DNA of 64,000 nucleotides from Moniliella sp. 'wahieum' (taxonomy: Eukaryota; Basidiomycota; Moniliellomycetes; Moniliellales; Moniliellaceae). The stretch spans positions 1-64,000 of the forward strand of contig RSEE01000045.1 of NCBI GenBank assembly GCA_003971905.1, written 5' to 3'. A model generated the notes under the pieces. That model saw only the letters and a program-made list of their open reading frames with translations. It made no database searches and had not been told where the DNA came from. Each line of letters starts with the position of its first letter. Positions within the stretch are counted from its first letter, which is position 1. A program made the position numbers and the translations under genes. Positions 11,344-24,939 of this stretch are shown here, piece by piece.

Positions 11344-13594
11344 TCACCTGCGTCGGAGAAGGTAGGTGCAGATCTCAAACTCGATCCGGTGCAGCGGGAC
11401 ATCGGCGAGTCGAGACGGGTTTGGAGCACGTCGTAAATCGAGTCGAGGGTAAAAGCGATTGCTCCCTTGCTAAGACGCCCCCGCGTAGCCAGCAAGTTTC
11501 GCCAATGCGCCTCGTACAAGTTTTTGATCAGGGCCACCACATGCTCTGCATACGCCACCCGCGACAAGGCCCCCGCATCGTACGAGACCCAGGCTGGATG
11601 TGGCACACGCAGCGGCTCAGGTTCGCTTACAGGGCGAGGCGGCGTGTGTGGGGGAAGGCGGGCACCCACCAAGACCGCCGGGCGCAGGAGAGCAAGCAGG
11701 CGTAGCAGACTCAGACTCGAATGCAGAGCACTCACTCGAGTTGGAGCAAACTGGGGCCACCTCATTGGGGTAGTCCCCCAACCCGCATGCCCAATCGACC
11801 TGCCACAACTCCTTCAGCGCTCGCAACGTGGCGACCGACTGAGCTGTTGTGCGTGGGTAAAGCGGCAGAGTAAGCATAAAGCGGGCCACGTCGGCTTGCA
11901 GCATGTCACAGGATACGAGCCGTTGGATGCTCGGGGCCAACAAGCCGCTCAGGACCGCCCAGACATCTGTCGTGGACGCTGGGCGGTCCAGATGGTCCGG
12001 GCCAGGGATGGTGGTAGGTGCCGCCGCGAGAGGAGGGAAGTAGGACGCGATGAACTCTCGCCTCGGGCAATGTAGGCAACCACCAAGTAGGCCCCTTGCC
12101 TCAACTCGGTCGCGCGTGCTTGAAGGAACTGGGTGAGTTCGGAATCGGCAAGAAGGGCATTGGCTCGGTCCGAAGCAGAGGGCGGGGCAGGCAGATTGTG
12201 GCCCCAGTGGAGGTCCAGCATCGACACACCAAAGTCGATACTGGATCTGGGCGCGACACGCGCTCCAAAAGGACGGCCGGAAAAGGAGTGATACACCCCT
12301 TCGGACGAAACCCCCCGTGTCCGCGCAGCCCAGCCAGGAGCCAAGTAGGAGTCCGGGTCGGACTCGAGGGCGGTCATCAAGCTGCGGAAATCGGCGCCGG
12401 GCGCATCGCAGTGCAGGACCCAAAAGTCCGTGTCCGTACCAACCTCGACGGGGTGACCTTCGGCGTCGGCGTCGGCGTTGGCAGAGGTAGAAGGAGACGA
12501 ATGCGGCTGTTCCGCCATTGCCCCCGCCAGGCGGGTGATGATGGCTTGGATCAACGGATAGCCACGTCCATGAACCGCGCCATACTCGGCTACCTGCACG
12601 ATCTGCCTTGGTTCCCGCGGCGGCAGACGGCCGTCTTGAATCAGCACATCCAGTGTGCTAGCCACTTTGCTGCGCACTGCCGCGCCCAGCTGGGTCCCGC
12701 CTCCTAGCCTATGAAGGCCAGGGGCATCATGAAAGCCACCGATGTGAGCGCCTAGCGTATCAGCCGCTTCGCCCGTTGCGGTCTGGGATCCCTCTCGTAT
12801 GACCCAGTCCTGGAAGCGAACGAGGCGGCAGAAGAGATAGAAGAGCGGGGGGGGTCTTGGAGGTCGGAGGCGCTATGGAGCGAGAGGGACCGGGGCATGA
12901 TGTCAGATGGAGAATGGGACAGAGACATGTTGGTGGAGCAGGAAGATGTCCTGCGCTGCACACTGCCTCGGGCGGCGCCTGAGGCCGAGGGGGATGACAC
13001 ACCGCCTCGGCTGGGGGTGCGAACTGTCACGTCCATCTCTGGTGATAGGGACCGGGACGAGGAACGTGGCAAGCCGCGCAGTGCGGTAGGCCATGGCGAG
13101 GTGGGGGACGGGCTGGCTTGGGCAGCGGCCGGCCGGGGTACGGGGGGGAGACGAAGGAAGGGGAGACAGGGAGGTGGCGCGAGGCGGTGCGCGGACGGTA
13201 TTGGCCGAGCTGGCTGGAGTGGAGGGCTGCGGGGCGGACGAAGCGGAGGTCGGGTGGTGTTTGCGTCGGATGGGGGCGGCCGAGGCCAAGATGGAGGCCG
13301 GTGGCGAAGGCGGGGCTGGGATGTGGGAGGGAAAAGTAGTCTGCGTGAAGCGCGGAGGAGCGGGCGGGTAGGAGCCAGACACAGATTGCTGCGAGGAGGG
13401 TGGGCGGGGCGGGCGGGCAACGGGGCGGGAGGCGGAGGCGGCGGGGGAGTGGGACAGGATAGGTGCAGTTGCGGGGCCATAAGCTCGAAGGGCGGAGGCA
13501 GAGGCAGAGGCGGCGGCGGGGGCGGGGGCAGCTGGATCCGGCGTGGACGTGGATGCGACCGATCGGGAGGGGCTGAGGGGCGCTGGCCACTCAT
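11344..13594 (-). CDS. SABATH-like SAM-dependent carboxyl methyltransferase with disordered N-terminus (frame-interrupted)
   Basis: The catalytic part (about 12750-11344) resembles SAM-dependent carboxyl methyltransferases of the SABATH fold. It has VAEYGAVHGRG (SAM-binding turn), FSGRPFG, SIDFGVSMLDLHWG (the Ser-x-x-x-Leu-His-Trp substrate block), LTQFLQARATELRQGAYLVV, a C-terminal cap with LPLYPRTTAQ, and an end of type HRIEFEICTYLLRRR. The acceptor acid or phenol cannot be told. Upstream, from ATG at 13594, a Pro/Ser/Ala-rich region of about 270 residues starts MSGQRPSAPPDRS and contains many Ser/Arg sites. Whether it is one gene or two cannot be settled. At least four single-base frame breaks occur; the one near 11410 is explained by CCC for CCCC. 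The antisense strand shows long spurious ORFs because of GC bias. Confidence 0.6.
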
Positions 13595-14958
13595 CTTCGG
13601 CCCATCAGCATTGTCCCCATGCGCAGGCGAGGGCAGCGAGAGAGGGAGGGAAGGAGAGAGGGGTGGACGCGATGGATGGATGGACGGATAGATGGACGGA
13701 TGGATAGACGGATGGATGGATGGATGGATGGTACGTATGATGGACGGATGAGAGTGATATGCATGACGGCTATACATGGGTTGGTCCGACGCCTGGGAGT
13801 GGGGAGTTTGAGTTTGGGGGCGTCGAAGCTTCAGGACTGAAGCTTCACGTTGAAGCTTGGAGCCTGAAAAGCGCAAGTAGACATCTCTGCACGTACTCCT
13901 ATTACACTACCCCTACAAGTGACCTGCCACAAACGTACCTACTAGCCTCCTGAAACCCGCAGTGATAGGGATAATCGATAACTGGTAGCGGGTAGCCGTC
14001 AACCCCACCATGTACCCTAGCCAATGCTGGCCGGTGTGGTGGATTGATCGCGATCATCGCGCTGCTCGATGAGATCGGTCGGCCTGATCGACTGATCCCT
14101 CCTGAGGCCTGAGGCTCAGGCCGGAGCCTGAGCTGAGCGCTCAGCCGCCCCAATGTTCAACACGTTTAACACCCCACAACACCCAAGTCCAGGAGCCACC
14201 TCGCTACCTCGCCATCCTGCCTACTGCGCCAGCTCGCGGTGGCGCACACCCTTCGCCTACACCCTCACCCACCCGTCGCACAACCTCGTACTCACGTGCA
14301 TCACGCGTCCGCATCGCCAGAGTACTCGCTACTGTGTGATGCATGTCACGGGCCAGTGACAGCGCCTAGTAGCTACCAGCCCCTGTCGACTATCGACTAT
14401 CGTCCTGTCCGGGCACACGAGCTGCGTAAGCGCTAAGCAGTCTTGGTGGCCAACAACATTTCAACGGCAACTGGCCGCATGTACCCGCTGGGGGGGCTAG
14501 CGCAAGCCGCTGCTGCGGTTCGTAGGGGGCTACGTCATCGATCATCTCCAAGTGCCATGCGAAATGTAATTCCGCCCCGCCCGGGGAGTGCTCCCGCATC
14601 TGATGAACGATCGGCGGCGATGCGACAGGCGCCTGGTCTCTGCAGGGCGCCGCGCAGTTAGCACTCCTGCGCACCTGCCCCGCCTCCCGGTCCCAACTTC
14701 CTTCACGTTTCAATTGGTACAGAGTGCTCCAGTGGCCCGGCTGACCAGTGACCATCATCCAACCGGGCCGTGCGCACTGCTCAATCGGCTGCGATACGAC
14801 AGCCGGCGGCCGCCTGGAGCGTCGCGCAACCCTAACCCCGCCCCAGCCGCCCGGTGTCGATAACACATGCTCTCCTTTCGCTGGGGCGATAGCTCAGCTC
14901 AGCCGGCCCGCCACCCGCACCGCCACCACCACCGTCTCTCCTCCCACCCCCTGTCTCC
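13595..14958. other. Intergenic region between divergent SABATH-like gene and PEP4
   Basis: Shared upstream region of two divergently transcribed genes. It holds a GGAT microsatellite (13671-13732), GAAGCTTC inverted-repeat words (13827-13862) and a palindromic CTGAGC/GCTCAG cluster (14101-14147). The region just before PEP4 is pyrimidine-rich (14900-14958), typical of a 5' UTR. No gene seen. Confidence 0.55.
13671..13732. repeat. GGAT/GGAC tetranucleotide microsatellite
   Basis: About fifteen imperfect copies of GATG with GACG and GATA variants. It lies just upstream of the SABATH-like gene start, likely in its 5' region. Confidence 0.85.
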
Positions 14959-16255
<1,297 letters not shown>

Positions 16256-16901
16256 AGTGGTAATGCGTTTTCCTTCTTTTTCTTCCCGCGTTTTGCTGGC
16301 TCGCCTTCTTCTTTGAGCTTCAAGGAGTGTGGGGCCCCGATTCCAAACCTTGTGCTCCTCCTCCGCCATCGCCACAAAGCTCCAAGCAACACGATGAGAA
16401 TTCATTCAAGTTCCTATGATTGAAGCCACGAGTTCGTCAAGTGATGTAGAACCGAGGTTCCGTTTATATCCATAGGGGCCGTCCAGGCGACAGAGAGAAT
16501 GCAGTGTCTTTTTTCGGGGCGATGAATGGCAATGAATGGCAATGAATAAGGGGTTGTAGCTAACAATAGTGCTGCTGATCCTGGGGAGCGTCCTCTGTGT
16601 TTCCTCCAGTCGTCCGCCGTTGAGCTCGCTGAGATGAACCGGGCTCAGCACAATTGGGCATGATGCATGATGCATAGCATGTGACGGGTGATACCTACAG
16701 AGTCGCTGAGCCTGGCAGCGTCCACGACGTTCCCATAGCTGGAAGAACAAAAAAAATTACCGCGCGTTCACTTGACTACCATCCGCCGTGAGCGCGTGAG
16801 CCCCCCCCCGTGGCCCGCCCTTCGCCCTTTGCTCTTGCGGCTTGCGTCAACTAGCGCGGTGGGCCCTAGCACAGCAGCTAGTGGGACCGCTTCCCGTGTG
16901 A
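16256..16901. other. Intergenic region between PEP4 and UMP kinase
   Basis: PEP4 3' UTR and the upstream region of the kinase. Contains GCATGATGCATGATGCATAG near 16657-16680 and a C9 run at 16801-16809. The missing first exon or start codon of the downstream kinase may lie at its right end. Confidence 0.5.
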
Positions 16902-16991
16902 CTTTTCCGCCATTTTCGCGCTTCGTACGCTCCGCGCGCACGCCCGCGGCCGCGTCTGGCCGGGCTGGGCCAGGCCCGAGGGAGCGAGGCT

Positions 16992-17750
16992 GTGCGTCTC
17001 CCCCCTCTGCGTGCGGCTCGTGCGGCTGCCCCTGTAGCGCCATTGAGTGTGCGCAGCCTGAGTACCCAAACTGTCCATGAAGCCTTGGCCAAGGCCGCTG
17101 ACCAAATCGACAACAGCACCCCCTTTGACGCGGCGCGGGTGACGGTTGTGTTTGTCCTGGGCGGACCGGGGGTGGGCAAGGGCACGCAAAGTGAAAAGTT
17201 GGTGCGGGACTATGGCTTTGTGCACCTATCTGCTGGGGACTTGCTTCGGGCGGAGCAGAGTCGCGTAGGCAGTCTGTACGGTGGTCTGATTGCGGATTGT
17301 ATCAAGAATGGGCAGATTGTGCCGCAGCAAGTAACGATTGCTCTGTTGCGCAATGCGATCCAAGCGGCGTTGGATCGGGCAGCGGAGCAAGCTTGTCCGC
17401 CCGCTGGGCGCGGGGGACAAGGCCGTTTCTTGGTCGATGGCTTCCCGCGCAAGTTGGACCAAGGCCAGACGTTTGATGCCAAAGTGTGTTCTTCGGCATT
17501 TGTCTTGTTCTTGGCCGCGACCGAGGAGGTGATGCTGAACCGCCTGTTGGATCGTGGCAAAACCTCCGGAAGGGCCGATGACAATCTCGACTCAATCAAG
17601 AAACGTTTTCGTACGTTCGAGCAGACCTCGATGCCGGTCGTCGAGTACTATCGCAGCCAAGGCAAGGTGGTACAAGTCGAGGCGCTCAAATCCCCCGATG
17701 AAGTCTACAACGACATTCGCGCCGCGATGGACAACCACTTTACTCGCTAA
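16992..17750 (+). CDS. URA6: UMP/CMP kinase (URA6-like), start codon not located
   Basis: Nucleoside monophosphate kinase converting UMP (and CMP) plus ATP to the diphosphates. The P-loop GGPGVGKGTQSEKLV is followed by the NMP-binding helix (FVHLSAGDLLRAEQ), DGFPRKLDQ, and a lid Arg-rich block (RLLDRGKTSGRADDN) before TSMPVVEYY, all diagnostic of the UMP kinase branch. The frame is open from 16902 to 17750 but holds no ATG before the P-loop; 16992 is a GTG and is given only as a conservative left limit. The segment 16992-17090 is Arg/Ala/Ser-rich with no acidic residue (RLPPLRAARAAAPVAPLSVR), resembling a mitochondrial presequence. The true start probably lies upstream in another exon, or is hidden by a base error. 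It converges on COQ5, 150 bp away. Confidence 0.88.
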   Translation: MRLPPLRAARAAAPVAPLSVRSLSTQTVHEALAKAADQIDNSTPFDAARVTVVFVLGGPGVGKGTQSEKLVRDYGFVHLSAGDLLRAEQSRVGSLYGGLIADCIKNGQIVPQQVTIALLRNAIQAALDRAAEQACPPAGRGGQGRFLVDGFPRKLDQGQTFDAKVCSSAFVLFLAATEEVMLNRLLDRGKTSGRADDNLDSIKKRFRTFEQTSMPVVEYYRSQGKVVQVEALKSPDEVYNDIRAAMDNHFTR

Positions 17751-17899
17751 TTGGGCTATGCCCTTCTAAAAAAAGAAAGACTGAGGCGGGGGACCGTTAA
17801 ATGTGTGTTTTTTTTTCTTCTTCTTCTTTGAACCCGAGCGCGGTGGCACGACATAGACCAGAGTGTAGCTGAACCAAGTGCGACCAGGGCTGCTTGCGC

Positions 17900-20232
<2,333 letters not shown>

Positions 20233-22284
20233 ATGCTCATCCACCCCACGCCCGCTGGCCAGCACCCCGCTCCCCCCGACTCGGCCGCGCCAGCCTCTCC
20301 ATCGGTGCCTGCCGTCGCCCCTCTGCGTCGCGTCGGACGGTCTCTCTCGACTGGTCTGGTGCGTGGGTCGATCCGGAGCAGCGCCAGCGCATGCGGTCCA
20401 TCTCTCGTCCCCCAGGCGCCGTCGACGTGGTCGAGGCAGTGGATGCGGCGGGGATCGCCGACCCCGACCCTGGCACTGCCAGTGCTCCCCGTTTTCCTGC
20501 CCCTCGTCCCACCCGCCTGGTTCATCCCATCGCCCACCGTGCGTCGCAGGATTCCTTCGCCCCATCCGACGCTCGCATCCAACCTCCTTCCTCCAGGCAC
20601 ACACACCTCACCCTCGCAGTGCGTCCCTCCGGCCCCCCCCCTCCGGTCCCTGTCCCTTGCCTCTATGCCCATCCCTTCCCCCTCTTCGCCCATGCTCAGC
20701 AGCTCGGCCACCACTCCCTCTGCCGCCGTTCAAGCGCACTCGCGTCTTCACCGCCACCGCTCGCGCCGCTCCTTTAAGCGCACCGGGCGCCCTCAAACGC
20801 CGTGGGCGCGTCTGCAACGTCACTGGGTCGTAGTCATCATCTGCCTCGCCTCGCTCGCATGGAACTGGACGCTGTACCGGTTCGCCCAGGCTTGGAAGCT
20901 AGATGTCCGCGCTGCTTCCCTCCCCGTCTCGGCCGCTCGTACCTTGCGCCTGCCTGCCCTGCACCAACCCCGACCCTCCTGGCCTTCCCAAGAGGGTCTA
21001 TATACCCCCGGATCTGTTTCAACGGGCTGGCATGAGCCGCCCCCGACAGTCATCCCCTCCTCTGCCAGGCCCTTACCGGCTGATACACAGTCCGCTTCTT
21101 CCGCACCCAGCATTTGGCCCTTGGATCGCCTTTGGCCGTGGGGCTCGCCGGCAGGTGCCGGGCCGGACGCATCGACTGGCACTGTTGGTACCCCTGCGTT
21201 TCCCAGTACTCCCCCTTCTGGACCGTCCGGTTCCAACAGCAGGCCAAGCATCACCTTTCCCATACAGGAAGAGCACCCCTTTTCACCCAGCGCCTTCCCG
21301 TGGTCCGAGCCACTGGAGCAGGAAAACGAAGTTGATGCGGGCGTACGCAAGGATACATCGACCATATGGCCAAATTTGTTGCGCATGTATGCTCTTACCG
21401 GTATCGCCTGTTCGGTGGCGGGCTTGTTGGGCGTGCTCAAGGACGAGTGGCGACTTTTTTGGTCTATGTAGTGCAACAAACCGCCGACTTTGCATTGGTC
21501 ATGGTTGTCGCCGTCATCCTGGCTGTCTCGCTGTACCACCCGGCGATGCAACTGTACGTCTGCTACCTCTTCTCCCCCTCGGGCTCATCTCCCTTTGGAG
21601 CGGACAAACCCACGCCCACGGTGGCAGTGCCGCCTCTGTCCGCGCCGCCCAGCATGCCCAGTCTTCCGCTTGGCCCCGCTTCGTCAACATCAACAGCAAC
21701 AGCAACAGCAATATACGCGACAACATCCCCGTCAGCAGCCTCGTTGGGCCTAGGTTTACTGTCGGAACTGACGAGGTTGGACTACGCGTCGGCGGAATGT
21801 GCACGCAAGGTGCGTCATCGGTTCCTCCCGCCGCTCTGGCTGGCCATCGTGATCTCGTTGGCATTACGTTCTGTGGTGGTGGTGCAGACGGTGCGGTACC
21901 TACGCCATGCGCGGTGGCGGACCAAGCGGCGAAAGGCGCATGCCCACTCGGCTCTCCTGCTGGAAGGTTCAGATGACGCGCCTGATTCGGTGCATGTTGT
22001 ACCCATCCCTGCCCACGCAGCTGGCTTGGCCCACACGGAGAGCACTGCCGCTTTGCCTCATCTGCTTCCAACGTCAATGGCGACGCAGGCGACGATGCCG
22101 GTTGCTGTGGCTGCCAAAACATCCGATACGACTGACCCCAGCTTCATTCCCATCTACCGTACCGATCGCCTCCACCTCCTCGCCGTTCCTCCTCGATCCG
22201 CTCCAGAGCCCCGCCCCGCCCCACCTGGACCTCGAAGCTGAGCTGCTAGAGTTGGCATGGCAAGAAGGCGACATGGTACCTTGA
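20233..22284 (+). CDS. Unknown multi-pass membrane protein with Pro/Ser-rich domains (frame-interrupted)
   Basis: No family recognised. From ATG at 20233 about 190 residues are Pro/Ser/Ala-rich, followed by a basic stretch (HRHRSRRSFKRTGR) and a first membrane segment (WVVVIICLASLAWNWTLY). A disordered luminal or extracellular-like region of about 150 residues follows, then a pair or trio of membrane segments (MYALTGIACSVAGLLGVL; FALVMVVAVILAVSLY) and a last one (LWLAIVISLALRSVVVV). The C-terminus is cytosolic-like with an acidic end. The frame is lost at 21455-21460, where T6 should be T7 so that LVYVVQQTADF continues the membrane segment. A second change near 22215 would give an acidic end (LDLEAELLELAWQEGDMVP) stopping at 22284 instead of 22241. 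Confidence 0.65.
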
Positions 22285-22762
22285 CATTAGTCATCCCTGT
22301 GGCTGGCGGGAGCGGATGAGGCGGGGGGGAGCCCAAAGGTACATCATTGACCTGGCCAACCGATGGACCAGTAATGATATGAACAGCCAAGGGCCCACAT
22401 GCTTTTCCTCCCCTCCCCCGCCCCCAAACTCAGCTTAGGCTTGTTCCGGTTGCGATTCTGCGAAGGGGCCCTGGGTTCTCTTCTCGCACTTTCCTCCCGA
22501 AAAGGTAAGCTGTTTGCCAAGTGTCATGTTATATGTTAAGTATCAGGTTAGCATCCAAGTTACCAGAGGCAACGCACGAGAAAATCGACTGACAGGGTCA
22601 CCCTACAGGCTCAGGATCTGTATTTTTAATGGGCAGGATGTGTGGGGTCCTTGGGACCCGTACTGGCATTGTCTTTGTAGTTCCAGGCAGGCAAGCGCAG
22701 CAGCTCACAGCCCGAGCAAAACATGAACAGACAACTCGCTCAGATAAGCACCCCAAAAAGGA
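22285..22762. other. Intergenic stretch before tRNA-Leu
   Basis: Nothing coding recognised. The short A5 run at 22755-22759 belongs to the tRNA-Leu terminator on the minus strand. Confidence 0.5.
22755..22759 (-). terminator. Pol III terminator of tRNA-Leu
   Basis: Minus-strand T5 four bases after the tRNA 3' end. Confidence 0.7.
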
Positions 22763-22853
22763 TGACGAGAGTGGGATTCGAACCCACGCCCCGGAGGACT
22801 GCGGTACAGACAGAAACCTGAACACAGCGCGTTAACCACTTCGCTATCTCGCC
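22763..22853 (-). tRNA. tRNA-Leu (CAG) with 12-nt intron
   Basis: Acceptor GGCGAGA pairs with TCTCGTC (one G-U). The D arm is GCGAAGTGGTTAACGC. Anticodon stem CTGTG/CGCAG encloses the loop TTCAG-G with anticodon CAG at 22818-22820. The 12 nt at 22805-22816, directly after position 37, are the intron. A long class II variable arm follows, as required for leucine, then T arm GTGGG-TTCGAAT-CCCAC. Discriminator A, the usual leucine identity base. Confidence 0.88.
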
Positions 22854-23190
22854 TGGGTGGCAGGCCGGCGGCTTCAAAAAAATCCATCTGTACAGAGGGC
22901 AGGAGTGTAAGCCAACTGCCCCATTTTTCCTACGTGCCGCTAAAAACCCAGCAGTGCTAGAACCATGCTCTTCATAATCTGTCCAAGGGAACTGTGTGTT
23001 GGGGTTGAAGAAGTTAAGCTTTAGCCACGTTGAGCTGGGTTGAGCAAGAAAGAACCTTTTCCTGAAGATAAAGGCTGTGATGGTTCGTTTTGTTGTGAAC
23101 CTAGACAAGAGACTATAAATACACGTCTCACAACGCCCCAGACCCCACCCAGTCCCCATACGAACTTGACTAGTGTGGTACAAATACCAC
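22854..23190. other. Intergenic stretch after tRNA-Leu
   Basis: No gene or repeat recognised. Confidence 0.5.
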
Positions 23191-23642
23191 CTACACTACC
23201 TTCGGTGACCTTTGACGTTGTCTGTAATAGTTCAATCGCTTTGAGCCTGTAGTCTGGCTCGCCGGGGGGGAAAGGGTGGGGTCACCACTGCTGAACAGTG
23301 GACAAGGACATGGCGCCCAGAGTGAGGGCGCCGGTATTGGCACTTTGCTGCCGCAGAAGTCGCCCGACGTGGGCGCTTCGAAGAGAAAAAGGGAAAAGGG
23401 CACCAGGACCAAAACCAACTCATCTGCCCCAGGCGCAAAACGCACCATCATCGTAGGCTCGGGTTGGGTGTAGTCGAACCCACCCTCGGCGACCCAGTCG
23501 CCTAGCGCCGCCCGGACTCATCCACAGCGGTCACCGTCCACCTTCGCGTAGCCATCTGCCGACGGAACCGCGGTAATATACCTCCGCTTTCGATCCTTGC
23601 TCACCAGGCTGGCGCTGGGTGGTGTTTCTTGAGAATGGTCAT
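23191..23642 (-). pseudogene. Internally deleted copy of the duplicated unknown gene
   Basis: Closely matches the gene at 24944-25934 at both ends but lacks the middle. ATG at 23642 starts MTILKKHHPAPAW and then hits a stop. The following DNA jumps directly to the C-terminal block (homologous to EVYYRFRRQIATRRWTV, then DWVAEGGFDYTQPE and APGADELV). About 600-700 bp present in the other copy, including the intron and the KAQFTIRSLSIKEMMGKAKK exon, are absent. The C-terminal frame has a further break and reads past the homologue's stop. Most likely a non-functional relic. Unlike the homopolymer breaks elsewhere, this loss cannot be explained by sequencing error. Confidence 0.7.
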
Positions 23643-24310
23643 GGTGGGCGGGTAGGATGGCCGAGGCAGCGCACCACGACGGATTAAGAGGGGCAGAGCA
23701 AGTGGTGGGGCGGGGTCAGAGGGACGATGCACATGCACAGGGGAGGACACTGTGACGGGGTGGGGACAGGAGCGTGTAGGATGGTGCGGCGCGAAGTTGG
23801 GTTGCGCGTTTGACTGCGCGGCACGCTTAGCGGGGGTGGGACGTTTGATGGTGGTGCGATGGATTAACCTGCCCAATACAGATCCACATGGACAGCCAGC
23901 CGCACCCTGACGCACCTGGATCGAGGATCCCATCTGTCCAGTGCAGAGGGGCAGCGCCCAACACGCCAAGTTCTGCCGTCCCACGCAGGGGCGTCGTGGA
24001 TGATGTCATGGAGAGAGATCGTCGTCGCTGCACGATGCTGATGCATGATGCATGATGAGTGACGCATGATGCATGATGTCTGAGTTACGTTGACCCAAAG
24101 TCGGCAGGGATCAGATCGATCAGACGACTGCGACTGGGATGCAAACGTACCCGGCTAAACCAAGTCTCTCACTCTCAAAGATGTCATGCATCATGCATCT
24201 GCATCATGCTGCTCCAGACCAGGCTTTCTTCATTGGCTCCAGCTGGCGACAGGGATGGCAGAAGGTGTGCGAACAGGGGATGGGTTCCGCTCTTCTTTCG
24301 TCCGTCAAGC
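23191..24310. repeat. Segmental duplication, left copy
   Basis: Diverged copy of 24940-26530 in the same orientation. It covers the C-terminal coding block (23460-23580 against 25010-25140), the start region (23600-23760 against 25890-26050), the upstream region (TGGATGATGTCATG at 23998 against 26283) and the distal block beginning CCGGCTAAACCAAGTCTCTC (24151 against 26401). Differences are substitutions plus the internal deletion. Confidence 0.85.
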
Positions 24311-24939
24311 TTGAACGGGAAAACACACGTCTTCGACGCGGCTGGCCAAACACCGCTCCGTGCCGCCGGCATGCATCCAGCAGAGCCGGTTGGATGTGTG
24401 CCGCGCATTCGTACTGTTGACATCATATGGAGGTTGTTCCGCCAGAAAGGGTTAGTAGCGTATATTGCTCCGGATATCGATGGATTCTTCATTCAGGTTG
24501 TATGTGGGATAGTGCCTTATACTATGCCAGAGGGAGCAGCAATAAGCATATTCATCACACGGTTCACAACACATGCGAGATGAGAGCTAGACAATGCAAG
24601 AAGATCTCTTATGTTGTATTAGAACTAGTGGACCACCGGCCTATGGTCCGGTCAGCTGGGGCTTCAACCCAGCTTGGTGCTTGGTCGCCACCTAGCCAGC
24701 GTTCTACAGTGCATCACCGAATTCGAGGGTATCGCTGGTGGTGTCGATTAGTGAAATACCTGGAAGTCAGAACGAGGACCGTGGTGACAGTTGCATTGGG
24801 TCGAGCGGTCTTTCCCGTTCGGAGTGAGGTAACGGTGTGGTCACCACTGGGGATCGGGTAAGGTCCTCATTGCAGGATACATAATAGCGCCAGAATTTGG
24901 CTTCGCTGGCGAAGAAGTTCACGGGGCGTGGGCACTTCG
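24311..24939. other. Spacer between the two duplication copies
   Basis: Unique sequence between the copies. A GCTGGG...CCCAGC stem occurs near 24655-24675 but no cloverleaf could be built from it. No gene recognised. Confidence 0.5.

Noticed and set aside
12897..13691. 264-codon Gly/Arg-rich plus-strand ORF
   Set aside because: Mirror image of the Pro/Ser/Ala-rich N-terminal region of the SABATH-like gene. Composition follows GC bias only.
24600..24700. tRNA-like GGGCTTCAACCC hairpin
   Set aside because: Stem and loop resemble a T arm, but no acceptor, D or anticodon arms can be formed on either strand.
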